Notes under the pieces: generated by a model
The model's database searches: none
What the model saw: the letters and a program-made list of their open reading frames with translations, nothing else
Told to the model about the DNA's origin: nothing
Source: Kutzneria buriramensis
GTDB taxonomy: Bacteria; Actinomycetota; Actinomycetes; Mycobacteriales; Pseudonocardiaceae
Direction: 5' to 3'
Length of the DNA stretch: 64,000 nucleotides
NCBI RefSeq assembly: GCF_003387475.1
Contig: NZ_QUNO01000001.1
Location: forward strand, 496,001 to 560,000
Shown: piece by piece, positions 8,119 through 17,300 of the stretch
Layout: each line of letters opens with the position of its first letter
How positions within the stretch are numbered: position 1 is the stretch's first letter
Translations under genes and position numbers: made by a program

Positions 8119-8143
8119 CGCAGGTGGGAGGTGGCCCCCCGAT

Positions 8144-8173
8144 TTCGTGATCGCGGGGTCCGTACGCTAGAGT
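8144..8173 (+). promoter_or_regulatory. Promoter for the tRNA-Thr/tRNA-Met unit
   Basis: TTCGTG (8144-8149) and TAGAGT (8168-8173) are separated by 18 bp, placing the start about 17 nt before tRNA-Thr. The -10 is close to the actinobacterial housekeeping consensus. Confidence 0.6.
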
Positions 8174-8196
8174 TCTAATCGCTCCGCAAGAGCAAG

Positions 8197-8272
8197 GCCC
8201 CAATAGCTCAGTCGGCAGAGCGTCTCCATGGTAAGGAGAAGGTCTACGGTTCGATTCCGTATTGGGGCTCCA
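8197..8272 (+). tRNA. tRNA-Thr (GGT)
   Basis: Complete cloverleaf: acceptor GCCCCAA/TTGGGGC, anticodon stem TCTCC/GGAGA closing the loop ATGGTAA with anticodon GGT, a normal T-arm with TTCGATT, and an encoded CCA at 8270-8272. It lies just upstream of tRNA-Met and rpmG, the conserved order in actinobacteria. Confidence 0.96.
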
Positions 8273-8321
8273 GAGATCGCCGCGGTGCTTCGTGTTGGCA
8301 TCGCGGCTGCTCTGCGTGTGA

Positions 8322-8394
8322 GGCGGTGTAGCTCAGTTGGTAGAGCAAGCGACTCATAATCGCTGTGTCGCCGGTTCAAGTCCGGCCATCGCTA
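8322..8394 (+). tRNA. tRNA-Met (CAT), elongator type
   Basis: The acceptor GGCGGTG pairs with CATCGCT using two G-T pairs. The anticodon stem AGCGA/TCGCT closes CTCATAA, giving CAT, and the T-arm GCCGG/CCGGC has loop TTCAAGT. The 3' CCA is not encoded. The first acceptor pair is not the unpaired type of an initiator, so it is probably elongator tRNA-Met. Confidence 0.94.
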
Positions 8395-8411
8395 CTCGAT
8401 GGGGAACGTGT

Positions 8412-8501
8412 GCTCGGCGAAGCCGAGCCTGATCGCTCCGCCATACACTGGGGCTCTCGCCCCAGACCCCAAGCAAGGGGGCTCCGCCCCCTTGACCCCC
8501 G
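8412..8501. repeat. GC-rich double-hairpin dispersed repeat, copy 2, with an extra hairpin
   Basis: A 7-bp hairpin GCTCGGC-GAA-GCCGAGC (8412-8428) is followed by the repeat proper. Stem CTGGGGC/GCCCCAG lies at 8448-8465 with loop TCTC exactly as in copy 1. Stem CAAGGGGGC/GCCCCCTTG lies at 8474-8494 with loop TCC. The A-A and T-T ends of the second stem differ from copy 1 but still pair, a compensatory change. The element separates tRNA-Met from rpmG. Confidence 0.72.
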
Positions 8502-8533
8502 GCACGGGGGACTAGCGATAGGAGAGGTGCCCC

Positions 8534-8698
8534 GTGGCTGCGACCGACGTGCGACCGAAGATCACCCTCGCGTGCGAGGAGTGCAAGCACCGCAACTACA
8601 TCACCAGGAAGAACCGTCGGAACGACCCCGACCGCCTGGAGATCAAGAAGTTCTGCCCGAACTGCGGCACGCACCGTGCCCACAAGGAAACCCGCTGA
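8534..8698 (+). CDS. rpmG: 50S ribosomal protein L33, zinc-binding form
   Basis: A 54-residue protein with the L33 signature ([18 protein letters not shown] near the start, NPxCGTHxxHKETR-like end). Two CxxC pairs at residues 14/17 and 41/44 make it the C+ zinc-binding form. GTG is the start codon, with AGGAGAGG at 8520-8527. It is conserved in this position between tRNA-Met and hadA in actinobacteria. A perfect hairpin terminator follows the stop codon. Confidence 0.95.
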   Translation: MAATDVRPKITLACEECKHRNYITRKNRRNDPDRLEIKKFCPNCGTHRAHKETR

Positions 8699-8711
8699 GC
8701 TTCCGCTTCGA

Positions 8712-8743
8712 CGAGGCCGCCCCGAGTGCTCGGGGCGGCCTCG
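8712..8743 (+). terminator. Hairpin terminator after rpmG
   Basis: Perfect 15-bp stem (8712-8726 with 8729-8743) with a minimal loop and no following T-run, as is common in actinomycetes. It isolates rpmG from hadA. Confidence 0.75.
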
Positions 8744-8779
8744 CCGCGTTCTGGGAAAGTTGCCGGCTAACCTGGCCCG

Positions 8780-9229
8780 GTGCCACTGGACCAGTCGTTC
8801 ACAGGACGCAGCTACCCGCCGGGTGACGTGTACGAGGTAGGCCGCGAGAAGATCCGCGAGTTCGCCGACGCCGTCGGCGCGGCCAGCCCGCTGCACCGCG
8901 ACCCCGAGGCCGCGCGCGCCGCCGGCTACGCCGACGTGATCGCGCCGCCGACCTTCGCCACGGTCATCTCCATGAAGGCCACCTCGATCGTCGTCGACGA
9001 TCCCGAGCTGGGCCTGGACTACAGCCGGGTGGTGCACGGCTCGCAGACCTTCGTCCACCACCGGCCGATGGTCGCCGGCGACCGGCTGGTCAGCGAGGTG
9101 CACGTGGACGACGTGCAGACCCGGATGGGCAACGACTTCCTGACCATCCGCGCCGAGATCACCACCGAGGACGGCCGGGCCGTGTGCACGTCGACCGGGC
9201 TGCTGGTGGCCCGAGGGGAGGACGCGTGA
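8780..9229 (+). CDS. hadA: (3R)-hydroxyacyl-ACP dehydratase subunit HadA (MaoC-like)
   Basis: A 149-residue single hot-dog protein of the MaoC N-terminal type, with the segments FADAVGAASPLHRD, IAPPTFATVI and a VVHGSQTFVHHRPM motif. In mycobacteria HadA is the non-catalytic substrate-binding partner of HadB in the FAS-II dehydratase. Here the same pair sits beside rpmG as in mycobacteria, so a dehydratase role in long-chain acyl metabolism is inferred. The GTG start at 8780 lies only 6 nt after a possible -10 (TAACCT, 8768-8773), so the mRNA may be leaderless. No Shine-Dalgarno is visible. Confidence 0.85.
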   Translation: MPLDQSFTGRSYPPGDVYEVGREKIREFADAVGAASPLHRDPEAARAAGYADVIAPPTFATVISMKATSIVVDDPELGLDYSRVVHGSQTFVHHRPMVAGDRLVSEVHVDDVQTRMGNDFLTIRAEITTEDGRAVCTSTGLLVARGEDA

Positions 9230-9654
9230 TGAGCAGGCTGCCCGCCTCCAAGGTCACCAAGGGCGACGAGCTGCCGGCCAAGCAGGTCCGGGTCACCCGC
9301 GACCGCCTAGTCCGCTACGCCGGCGCCTCGCTGGACTTCAACCCCATCCACTGGAACGAGAAGTTCGCCGCCGAGGTCGGCCTGCCCGGCGTCATCGCGC
9401 ACGGCATGCTGACCATGGCGCTGGCCAACGAACTCGTCAGCGACTGGGTCGGCGACCCCGGCGCGATCGTCGAGACCACCACCAAGTTCACCCGGCCGGT
9501 GCCCGTGCCCAACGACGGCGAGGGCGCGCTGCTGGAGATCACCGGCAAGGTCACCGAGGTGAGCGAGGACGGCACCGCCAAGGTGGCGATCACCGTCGCC
9601 TTCGAGGGGCAGACGGTGCTCGGCCGGCCCACCGCGATCGTCCGGCTCGGCTAG
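9229..9654 (+). CDS. hadB: (3R)-hydroxyacyl-ACP dehydratase subunit HadB (MaoC-like)
   Basis: A 141-residue hot-dog fold protein with the R-hydratase catalytic pair in the motif LDFNPIH (Asp36, His41) followed by GVIAHGMLTM. It is the catalytic partner of HadA. Its ATG shares one base with the stop codon of hadA (TGATG), indicating translational coupling. AGGGGAGG lies about 8 nt upstream. Only two subunits are present and no hadC follows. A strong bidirectional terminator lies just after the stop codon. Confidence 0.88.
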   Translation: MSRLPASKVTKGDELPAKQVRVTRDRLVRYAGASLDFNPIHWNEKFAAEVGLPGVIAHGMLTMALANELVSDWVGDPGAIVETTTKFTRPVPVPNDGEGALLEITGKVTEVSEDGTAKVAITVAFEGQTVLGRPTAIVRLG

Positions 9655-9665
9655 TTCGTTCGAGT

Positions 9666-9697
9666 GAAAGGGCCCTCCCGGTCGGGAGGGCCCTTTC
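9666..9697. terminator. Bidirectional hairpin terminator between hadB and aspC
   Basis: Perfect 15-bp stem (9666-9680 with 9683-9697) flanked by A3/T3 at the stem base, so it can serve both convergent genes. Confidence 0.8.
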
Positions 9698-9699
9698 GC

Positions 9700-10950
9700 C
9701 TACTTGGCCTCGCGAAGCAGGTCGCCCATGCGGTTGACGCCGGTGACCAGGTCGTCGTCGCCGAGCGCGTAGGAGAGCCGGAAGTAGCCGGGGGTGCCGA
9801 AGGCCTCGCCCGGCACCACCGCCACCTCCGCGTGCTCCAGCACCAGGGCGGCCAGCTCGCCGCTGGTCTCCGGGCGCTGGCCGCGGATCTCCTTGCCCAG
9901 CACGCCCTTCACCGACGGGTACGCGTAGAACGCGCCCTTCGGGGTCGGGCACTCCACGCCGGGGATCGCCGACAGCAGCTCGACCATCGCCTTGCGGCGG
10001 CGGTCGAAGGCGGTGCGCATCTCGTACACCGCGTCCAGCGAGCCGGAGACCGCCGCCAGCGCGGCGCGCTGCGACACGTTGCTCACGTTGGACGACAGGT
10101 GCGACTGGAGGTTCGCGGCGGCCTTGGTGACATCGGCGGGGGAGATCATCCAGCCCACCCGCCAGCCGGTCATCGCGTACGTCTTGGCGACGCCGTTGAG
10201 CACCACGGTGGTGTCCGCGAGCTCGGGCACCAGCACCGGCAGCGAGTGCGCCTGCGCGCCGTCGTACACCAGGTGCTCGTAGATCTCGTCGGTGACGACC
10301 CAGATGCCGTGCTCCAGCGCCCAGCGGCCGATCGCCTCGGTCTGCTCGCGGTCGTAGACGGCGCCGGTCGGGTTGGACGGCGACACGAACAGCAGCACCT
10401 TGGTGCGCGGCGTGCGGGCCGCCTCCAGCTGCTCGACGGTGACCAGGTAGCCGGTCGACTCGTCCGCGGTCACCTGCACCGGGACGCCGCCGGCGAGCGT
10501 GATCGCCTCCGGGTAGGTGGTCCAGTACGGCGCCGGCATGATGACCTCGTCACCGGGGTCGAGCAGCGTCGCGAACGCCTGGTACACCGCCTGCTTGCCG
10601 CCGTTGGTGATCAGCACCTGGCTGGCCTGCACCTGGTAGCCGCTGTCGCGGGCGGTCTTGGCCGCCACCGCCTCGCGCAGCTCGGGAAGGCCGGCCGCGG
10701 GCGTGTAGCGGTGGTTGCGCGGGTCGCGGGCGGCCGCGACGGCCGCCTCGACGATCGCGTCGGGGGTGGGGAAGTCGGGTTCGCCGGCGCCGAAACCGAT
10801 CACCGGCCGGCCCGCCGCCTTGAGCGCCTTCGCCTTGGCGTCCACCGCGAGGGTGGCGGACTCGGCGATGCCGCCGATTCGGGCGGAGACCCGGCGACGT
10901 TGCGCGGGACTGTGGACAGGGGGAGCTTCGGGGGCTGCCATGGCCTTCAT
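9700..10950 (-). CDS. aspC: Class I/II PLP-dependent aminotransferase (aspartate type)
   Basis: A fold-type I aminotransferase of about 416 residues. Visible motifs are [10 protein letters not shown] near the N-terminus, the substrate-binding [18 protein letters not shown], the cofactor Asp in [12 protein letters not shown], and the Schiff-base Lys in [14 protein letters not shown]. The protein belongs to the 1-gamma aspartate/prephenate aminotransferase group. An aspC gene next to secE is conserved in Streptomyces and relatives. The start is uncertain: ATG at 10950 or 10941, neither with a good ribosome site. It is transcribed away from tRNA-Trp. Confidence 0.88.
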   Translation of the reverse strand: MKAMAAPEAPPVHSPAQRRRVSARIGGIAESATLAVDAKAKALKAAGRPVIGFGAGEPDFPTPDAIVEAAVAAARDPRNHRYTPAAGLPELREAVAAKTARDSGYQVQASQVLITNGGKQAVYQAFATLLDPGDEVIMPAPYWTTYPEAITLAGGVPVQVTADESTGYLVTVEQLEAARTPRTKVLLFVSPSNPTGAVYDREQTEAIGRWALEHGIWVVTDEIYEHLVYDGAQAHSLPVLVPELADTTVVLNGVAKTYAMTGWRVGWMISPADVTKAAANLQSHLSSNVSNVSQRAALAAVSGSLDAVYEMRTAFDRRRKAMVELLSAIPGVECPTPKGAFYAYPSVKGVLGKEIRGQRPETSGELAALVLEHAEVAVVPGEAFGTPGYFRLSYALGDDDLVTGVNRMGDLLREAK

Positions 10951-11015
10951 GGTGGCAGACGCCACCCATCGAATTTGCGTCCGGGGGCCCCGAAGACCGC
11001 TGTTGACCAGTGCGG

Positions 11016-11046
11016 TTGCAGTGACCACCCGTTCGTGCCGTAGACT
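11016..11046 (+). promoter_or_regulatory. Promoter of tRNA-Trp/secE/nusG
   Basis: TTGCAG (11016-11021) and TAGACT (11041-11046) are 19 bp apart; the -10 is a strong match. An 8-bp hairpin (11076-11094, loop GGT) follows before tRNA-Trp. Confidence 0.6.
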
Positions 11047-11113
11047 CTGGCGAGCCGGGTCGTGATGAAGCCTGTTCCCACGGGGTCCGTGGGACGGCGG
11101 AGGACGGCCTCAA

Positions 11114-11186
<73 letters not shown>

Positions 11187-11215
11187 CATCGAAGCTTTGG
11201 TGAGCGGAGGATGGC

Positions 11216-11653
11216 GTGAGCGAGGACCGCGAGCAGGAGCGGGCGGAGAAGCGCGAGGGCGCTGCCCGTCCGGTCACCGCCGCAGCGCGACGCGAGCGCC
11301 GCGCCTCCGCCCGCCAGGTCGCGCCGGAGACGGGGAGCGACCAGACTGAGTCGGCCAAGGCCGACTCGGCCAAGGTTGTCAGCAGCAACGGCAAGACCAC
11401 GCAGTCGAAGCGTGAGCAGGGCCAGGAGACGGCGTCGCGGGACCGCAAGGCCAAGCGGCCCAACGTCTTCAAGCGCCTGGTCCGGTTCCTCCGCGAGGTC
11501 GTCGCCGAACTGCGCAAGGTCATCTGGCCGACGCGCAAGATGCTGCTGACGTACACGATCGTCGTGCTGGTGTTCGTGGCCGTGATGGTGGCGTTGGTCT
11601 TCGGACTGGACTTCGCCTTCCTCCAGGGCGTGACCTTCCTGTTCGGCAAGTAG
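11216..11653 (+). CDS. secE: Preprotein translocase subunit SecE
   Basis: A 145-residue protein. The C-terminal part has the SecE signature: FKRLVRFLREVVAELRKVIWPTRK followed by one membrane span at about residues 109-135. The N-terminal 85 residues are a charged extension typical of actinobacterial SecE. The GTG start at 11216 has GGAGG 5 nt upstream. SecE clamps SecY in the Sec channel; secY itself is at 55205. It is co-oriented with nusG. Confidence 0.94.
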   Translation: MSEDREQERAEKREGAARPVTAAARRERRASARQVAPETGSDQTESAKADSAKVVSSNGKTTQSKREQGQETASRDRKAKRPNVFKRLVRFLREVVAELRKVIWPTRKMLLTYTIVVLVFVAVMVALVFGLDFAFLQGVTFLFGK

Positions 11654-11666
11654 CCCGAACCGGTAG

Positions 11667-12539
<873 letters not shown>

Positions 12540-12540
12540 C

Positions 12541-12560
12541 CGGCTCCCGCCAGGGAGCCG
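12541..12560 (+). terminator. Hairpin after nusG
   Basis: An 8-bp stem CGGCTCCC/GGGAGCCG with loop GCCA begins two bases after the nusG stop codon. It has no T-run and may be a partial terminator or an mRNA 3' stabiliser before rplK. Confidence 0.5.
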
Positions 12561-12624
12561 CGCAGCCACGCGGGTGGCGGGCAGGGCCCCCGCGCGGAAC
12601 CACACGAATAACAGGACAGACGAA

Positions 12625-13059
12625 ATGCCACCCAAGAAGAAGAAGCTCGCAGCGATCATCAAGCTGCAGATCAAGGCCGGTCTCGCCAACCCGGCGCCGC
12701 CCGTCGGCCCGGCGCTCGGCCAGCACGGCGTCAACATCATGGAGTTCTGCAAGGCGTACAACGCCGCGACCGAGTCGCAGCGTGGCACGGTCGTGCCCGT
12801 CGAGATCTCCGTGTACGAGGACCGCTCGTTCGACTTCAAGCTCAAGACCCCGCCGGCCGCGAAGCTGCTGCTCAAGGCCGCCGGTGTGGAGAAGGGCAGC
12901 GGCGAGCCGCACAAGACCAAGGTCGCGAAGGTCAGCTGGGACCAGGTCCGCGAGATCGCCCAGACCAAGATGACCGACCTCAACGCCGACGACCTGGACC
13001 AGGCGGCGAAGATCATCGCCGGCACCGCCCGCTCCATGGGCATCACGGTCGAAGGCTGA
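12625..13059 (+). CDS. rplK: 50S ribosomal protein L11
   Basis: A 144-residue L11 with [21 protein letters not shown] at the N-terminus (the proline-rich linker involved in thiostrepton binding, unchanged) and the C-terminal 23S-binding domain ending [13 protein letters not shown]11 forms the GTPase-associated centre with L10. It is followed by a structured 200-nt spacer before rplA. Confidence 0.97.
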
Positions 13060-13085
13060 CACACAGACCACCCCGCGAGATCGCG

Positions 13086-13193
13086 CCGGTCTCTGGAGCC
13101 GCGGGCCGGGAAAATCGCGTCTTTTCAGCGATTTTCCTGGACAAGGCGAAGAGACCGGATCAGAGCGATCGAGCACCCGCCCGGAACGGGCGG
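13086..13193 (+). promoter_or_regulatory. Structured rplK-rplA intercistronic RNA, candidate L1-binding element
   Basis: A nested structure: outer stem CCGGTCTCT (13086-13094) pairs with AGAGACCGG (13150-13158), enclosing the 10-bp hairpin GGAAAATCGC/GCGATTTTCC (13109-13118, 13128-13137). A third hairpin CCGCCC-GGAAC-GGGCGG lies at 13177-13193. The spacer between these two genes is unusually long at 201 nt. L1 is a known autoregulator of its own mRNA in bacteria, so this may be its target. That role is inference. Confidence 0.5.
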
Positions 13194-13260
13194 CAAAAAG
13201 GCAGCGTGGGAGAGCTCAGCGCAGCTCATAACCACTACTGATCCACGAAGGACAGGAATC

Positions 13261-13977
13261 ATGCAGCGCAGCAAGGCATACCGCCAGGCCGCCGAGCTGG
13301 TGGACCGGGAGCGGCTGTACTCGCCGCTCGAGGCCGCCAACCTGGCGAAGGAGACCTCCAAGGTCAAGCTGGACGCCACCGTCGAGGTCGCGATCCGTCT
13401 CGGTGTCGACCCCCGCAAGGCCGACCAGATGGTTCGTGGCACCGTCAACCTGCCCCACGGCACCGGCAAGACCGCACGGGTGATCGTGTTCGCGACCGGC
13501 GACAAGGCCGCCGAGGCCGAGGCCGCCGGCGCGGACGCCGTCGGCAGCGACGACCTGATCGAGCGCATCCAGGGTGGCTGGCTCGATTTCGACGCCGCGA
13601 TCGCGACGCCCGACCAGATGGCCAAGGTCGGCCGCATCGCCCGCATCCTCGGCCCCCGTGGCCTGATGCCGAACCCGAAGACCGGCACCGTGACGCCGGC
13701 GGTCGCCAAGGCGATCACCGACATCAAGGGCGGCAAGATCAACTTCCGGGTGGACAAGCAGGCCAACCTGCACCTGGTGATCGGCAAGGCCTCGTTCGAC
13801 ACCGACAAGCTGGTGGAGAACTACGCGGCCGCGCTGGACGAGGTGCTGCGGGCCAAGCCGTCCGCCGCCAAGGGCCGGTACCTGAAGAAGGTCACCTTCT
13901 CCACCACCATGGGCCCCGGCATCCCGGTCGACCCGAACCGCACCCGCAACCTGCTGACCGACGAGGCCGGCGCCTGA
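13261..13977 (+). CDS. rplA: 50S ribosomal protein L1
   Basis: A 238-residue L1 with [22 protein letters not shown] at the start and the conserved [21 protein letters not shown]-type motif in the middle. L1 binds 23S rRNA in the L1 stalk and helps move the E-site tRNA. AGGACAGG lies before the ATG. A terminator hairpin follows at 13996. Confidence 0.97.
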   Translation: MQRSKAYRQAAELVDRERLYSPLEAANLAKETSKVKLDATVEVAIRLGVDPRKADQMVRGTVNLPHGTGKTARVIVFATGDKAAEAEAAGADAVGSDDLIERIQGGWLDFDAAIATPDQMAKVGRIARILGPRGLMPNPKTGTVTPAVAKAITDIKGGKINFRVDKQANLHLVIGKASFDTDKLVENYAAALDEVLRAKPSAAKGRYLKKVTFSTTMGPGIPVDPNRTRNLLTDEAGA

Positions 13978-13995
13978 GTGCGACGTAGCTGAACG

Positions 13996-14027
13996 AGGGG
14001 CCGCATCCCGCGAGGGGTGCGGCCCCT
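13996..14027. terminator. Terminator between rplA and the convergent gene
   Basis: A 10-bp stem AGGGGCCGCA/TGCGGCCCCT with an inner CCC/GGG continuation and a short T-run on the plus strand. It can serve both converging genes. Confidence 0.7.
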
Positions 14028-14034
14028 TTCAGTT

Positions 14035-14586
14035 CTAGCCGGACGCCGCCGATGGGCACGTGGCCGGATCGGGCTGGTGGTCGACGACGATCCAGCCGTT
14101 GGCCGTGTTGCTCAGCAGGAACGTGCCCAGCGAGCCGCCACCACTGATCGACATCGCGCAGGAGTAGACCGTCGCCGAGGAAGACCCCGTGTTGTGCACG
14201 GCGCCCTGGGGCACCGTGACGCCGCCGTAGGCATTCCGGTCGGTGACCTTCGCGAACGCCTTGTGAATCGCGTCGTCGCAGGAGCTCGCGTCGAAGTCCT
14301 TCGCGAAGTGGACGCCGCCGATGCCGCCGAGCACGTCGTGGCACACCAGGTCGGGCTCGTTCGCGGCGACCGCCGTGTACACGGACACCACCGCGTAGCT
14401 CGGATTGGCCTCGCCCTTGAGGGGCTGGCCCGCGCCGGGCGCGGTGCCGCCGGAGCCTCCGTTCGAACCTGAGCCGGTGTCGGCGGGGGCGAAGATGTTG
14501 GACAGGTAGTACTGACCGCCGCCGAGCACCGCCAGGATCACGATGCCGGCCGGGAGGTACGCGCGCCGCCGCCGCTCCTTCGCCAC
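14035..14586 (-). CDS. Membrane-anchored exported protein, unknown function
   Basis: A 183-residue protein with a basic start (KERRRR) and one hydrophobic segment at about residues 12-30. A Gly/Ser/Thr-rich low-complexity linker (about 36-58) and an extracytoplasmic domain follow. The domain holds three Cys, two of them near DLVCHD and SSCDDA, which could form a disulfide. No family is recognised; small actinobacterial surface proteins often look like this. It lies between the rplA and rplJ units on the opposite strand, and its start is about 20 bp from the rplJ promoter, so the two promoters may overlap. Confidence 0.7.
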   Translation of the reverse strand: MAKERRRRAYLPAGIVILAVLGGGQYYLSNIFAPADTGSGSNGGSGGTAPGAGQPLKGEANPSYAVVSVYTAVAANEPDLVCHDVLGGIGGVHFAKDFDASSCDDAIHKAFAKVTDRNAYGGVTVPQGAVHNTGSSSATVYSCAMSISGGGSLGTFLLSNTANGWIVVDHQPDPATCPSAASG

Positions 14587-14603
14587 CGGGCAAGGCTAGC
14601 GTT

Positions 14604-14790
14604 TTGGAGTTGGCGGCATCGGGTTGCTACCCTGGTTCCAGTTCCACCGAAGACCGCTGGTGTCTGGGCGTGCCCAGACGAAGGTCCCGCGACGAGCGGG
14701 CGGCCCGCGCAGGAGGACGAGGCAACATTCGCACGGCTCGCGCCGTGCCCATGACTTTGTCGCCCCGTGCCGTCTGCGCCGGGGCGTTTT
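14604..14790 (+). promoter_or_regulatory. rplJ promoter and L10(L8) leader with intrinsic attenuator
   Basis: TTGGAG (14604-14609) and TACCCT (14628-14633) with 18-bp spacing form the promoter. The transcript then carries the ACCGAAGACCGC-type segment around 14647 that resembles the kink-turn of known L10 leaders. It ends with a 7-bp GC hairpin CGCCCCG/CGGGGCG (14761-14767, 14780-14786) followed by TTTT. That last part is a true intrinsic terminator shape, rare in this window, and lies 80 nt before rplJ. Attenuation controlled by the L10-L7/L12 complex is the likely function; the family match is by eye. Confidence 0.65.
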
Positions 14791-14870
14791 CTGTTGCAGG
14801 ACCTCCTCCAGCGGTCGCCCGCGGCGATGTGTTCGCGGGTTCCCCGCTACCAAGCAGAGAGGAGGCGACC

Positions 14871-15404
14871 ATGGCGAAGCCAGGCAAGGTCACCGCCGTT
14901 GCTGAGATCTCGGAGAAGTTCCGGGCCAGCTCGGCCGCGGTTGTCACCGAGTACCGCGGGCTGTCCATGGCGCAGCTCACCGTGCTGCGGCGCGCTCTCG
15001 GCAAGGGCACCACGTACACCGTCGCGAAGAACACCCTGGTCAAGCGTGCCGCCGAGGACGCTGGTGTCGAGGGTCTCGAGAGTCTGCTCGTCGGTCCGAC
15101 CGCCATCGCGTTTGTCGAGGGCGAGCCGGTCGACGCGGCCAAGGCGCTGCGTGACTTCGCGAAGGACAACAAGGCCCTTGTCATCAAGGGCGGCTACATG
15201 GACGGCAAGGCCCTCTCGGTCGACGAGGTCACGCAGATCGCTGACCTCGACTCCCGTGAGGTGCTGCTGGCGAAGCTCGCCGGCGCCATGAAGGGCAACC
15301 TGTCCAAGGCCGCCGGCCTGTTCCAGGCGCCTGCCTCGCAGGTCGCCCGGTTGGCCGCCGCGTTGCAGGAGAAGAAGGCAGCCGAGGCTCCGGCCGAGGG
15401 CTGA
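14871..15404 (+). CDS. rplJ: 50S ribosomal protein L10
   Basis: A 177-residue L10 with [26 protein letters not shown] near the N-terminus and a C-terminal helix that carries L7/L12 dimers. The ATG at 14871 is chosen because GAGAGGAGG lies 5-13 nt upstream; the longer ORF reads through the leader. L10 is the likely regulator of this operon through the leader upstream. rplL follows 60 nt downstream. Confidence 0.96.
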   Translation: MAKPGKVTAVAEISEKFRASSAAVVTEYRGLSMAQLTVLRRALGKGTTYTVAKNTLVKRAAEDAGVEGLESLLVGPTAIAFVEGEPVDAAKALRDFAKDNKALVIKGGYMDGKALSVDEVTQIADLDSREVLLAKLAGAMKGNLSKAAGLFQAPASQVARLAAALQEKKAAEAPAEG

Positions 15405-15464
15405 CCACAAGCCACATCCCCGCCTGCATGGCGGCCACGTTATTCATGAGGAAGGAACGCCATC

Positions 15465-15851
15465 ATGGCTAAGCTCACCACCGACGAGCTGCTCGACGCC
15501 TTCAAGGAGATGACCCTCCTGGAGCTGTCCGCGTTCGTGAAGCAGTTCGAGGAGACCTTCGAGGTCACCGCCGCCGCGCCGGTCGCCGTCGCCGCCGTGG
15601 GTGGCGCCGCCGCTCCGGTCGAGGCCGCCGAGGAGCAGGACGAGTTCGACGTCGTGCTGGAGTCGGCCGGCGACAAGAAGATCCAGGTCATCAAGGTCGT
15701 CCGCGAGGTCGTCTCCGGCCTGGGCCTGAAGGAGGCCAAGGAGCTGGTCGAGTCCGCCCCGAAGCCGGTCCTGGAGAAGGTCGCCAAGGAGGCCGCCGAG
15801 GCCGCCAAGGAGAAGCTCGAGGCCGCGGGCGCCAAGATCACCCTCAAGTGA
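15465..15851 (+). CDS. rplL: 50S ribosomal protein L7/L12
   Basis: A 128-residue protein. The N-terminal dimerisation helices ([22 protein letters not shown]) are followed by an Ala/Val-rich hinge and a C-terminal domain containing [22 protein letters not shown], the site that contacts translation factors such as the EF-Tu and EF-G encoded at 41-45 kb. AGGAAGG lies before the ATG. The unit ends at the hairpin at 15876. Confidence 0.97.
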   Translation: MAKLTTDELLDAFKEMTLLELSAFVKQFEETFEVTAAAPVAVAAVGGAAAPVEAAEEQDEFDVVLESAGDKKIQVIKVVREVVSGLGLKEAKELVESAPKPVLEKVAKEAAEAAKEKLEAAGAKITLK

Positions 15852-15875
15852 CCTCGTAGCCCCACCGCATTTCCC

Positions 15876-15911
15876 GCAGAGGCGGTCACCCGTTAGGGTG
15901 GCCGCCTCTGC
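15876..15911 (+). terminator. Terminator after rplL
   Basis: A 16-bp stem with one G-T pair (15876-15891 with 15896-15911) and a GTTA loop. It separates the ribosomal operon from the mce operon. A separate palindrome AACGGG-TT-CCCGTT at 15937-15950 lies in the mce promoter region and could be an operator. Confidence 0.75.
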
Positions 15912-16079
15912 TGCATCTGGACGATAACGGCTCGGCAACGGGTTCCCGTTCGGAGGAAACTCGCCAGTAACCTTCGCCGTCCGTGGTCGTTGCACCAGGG
16001 AGACGTCCCACGGCGTCGCAGCGCTGCGGGGTGCACAATTCGCACTCGGAGTAATTCGGGTCACGGCGAGGAGGTGCGG

Positions 16080-17300
16080 ATGGGCGTCGAGGTGGTCGTC
16101 GACGGGCTGTCGAAGTCCTTCGGCAAGCAGACCATCTGGCGGGATGTCACGCTGACGCTGCCGCCCGGTGAGATCAGTGTCCTGCTCGGACCGTCGGGCA
16201 CCGGCAAATCGGTCTTCCTGAAATCGCTGGTCGGCCTGCTCAAGCCGGAACACGGCCGGATCGTCATCACCGGCACCGACATCGTGCGCTGCTCCGAGCA
16301 CAAGCTCTACGACGTGCGCAAGCTTTTCGGCGTGCTGTTCCAGGACGGCGCGCTGTTCGGCTCGATGAACCTGTTCGACAACATCGCCTTCCCGCTGCGC
16401 GAACACACCAAGAAGGGCGAAGCGGAAATCCGGCGCATCGTGCTGGAGAAGATGGAGATGGTCGGCCTCATCGGCGCCGAGAAGAAGCTTCCGGGGGAGA
16501 TCTCCGGCGGCATGCGCAAGCGCGCCGGCCTGGCCCGCGCGCTGGTGCTGGATCCCGAGATCATCCTGTTCGACGAGCCCGACTCGGGTCTGGACCCGGT
16601 CCGCGTCGCGTACCTCAACCAGCTGATCGTCGACCTGAACGCGCAGATCGACGCCACGTTCCTGATCGTCACCCACGACATCGGCACCGCCCGCACCGTG
16701 CCGGACAACATCGGCATGCTGTTCCGCCGAGAACTGGTCATGTTCGGCCCCCGCGAAGTGCTGCTCACCTCCACCGAGCCGGTGGTGGAACAGTTCCTGA
16801 TGGGCCGCCGCGAGGGTCCGATCGGCATGAGCGAGGAGAAGGACGCCGGCCAGGCCGCCGCCGAGCTGGCGGCGCTGCGGGCCGGCGGCTCGAGTGGGAC
16901 GCTGGGCGGCCCGAAGGGCGGCGGCGGCACCGGCATCGTGCCGCAGCTGGAGCCGACGCCGGGCCTGCCGATCCGCCGCGCGGTCGAGCGACGCAAGGAC
17001 CGCGTGATGCAGATCCTGCACACGCTGCCGCCGACGGCGCAGGACGCGATCGTCAACAGCCTGACCCGCGAGGAGCAGCAGCACTACGGCGTGTTCGCCG
17101 GCGCCACCCAGGTCCAGCCGCCGGTGCAGACCGCCACCGCGAACCACGGGCCGCGACCGACCCCGTACCCGCGCACCGCCGACCTGCCGCAGACCGAGTG
17201 GCAGCCGCAGTCCGGCGCGCTCACCGCGGACGACGCGCCGGCCGCGGCCCCCGAACCGGGGCGCAAGCGGGGCTGGCTGCGCCGGGGCGGTGAGAAGTGA
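16080..17300 (+). CDS. mceG: Mce transporter ATPase (MceG/Mkl)
   Basis: A 406-residue ABC ATPase. Walker A is GPSGTGKS (37-44), the signature SGGM starts at 142, and Walker B is LFDEPDSGLDP with Asp165-Glu166. The C-terminal 150 residues form a long Pro/Ala-rich tail after the ATPase domain, as in actinobacterial Mkl proteins. It energises lipid or sterol import by the Mce complex encoded next. GAGGAGGTG precedes the ATG. In Mycobacterium the mkl gene is also near rplL but apart from the mce operons; here it heads a complete operon. The GTGA overlap with the next gene shows coupling. Confidence 0.93.
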   Translation: MGVEVVVDGLSKSFGKQTIWRDVTLTLPPGEISVLLGPSGTGKSVFLKSLVGLLKPEHGRIVITGTDIVRCSEHKLYDVRKLFGVLFQDGALFGSMNLFDNIAFPLREHTKKGEAEIRRIVLEKMEMVGLIGAEKKLPGEISGGMRKRAGLARALVLDPEIILFDEPDSGLDPVRVAYLNQLIVDLNAQIDATFLIVTHDIGTARTVPDNIGMLFRRELVMFGPREVLLTSTEPVVEQFLMGRREGPIGMSEEKDAGQAAAELAALRAGGSSGTLGGPKGGGGTGIVPQLEPTPGLPIRRAVERRKDRVMQILHTLPPTAQDAIVNSLTREEQQHYGVFAGATQVQPPVQTATANHGPRPTPYPRTADLPQTEWQPQSGALTADDAPAAAPEPGRKRGWLRRGGEK

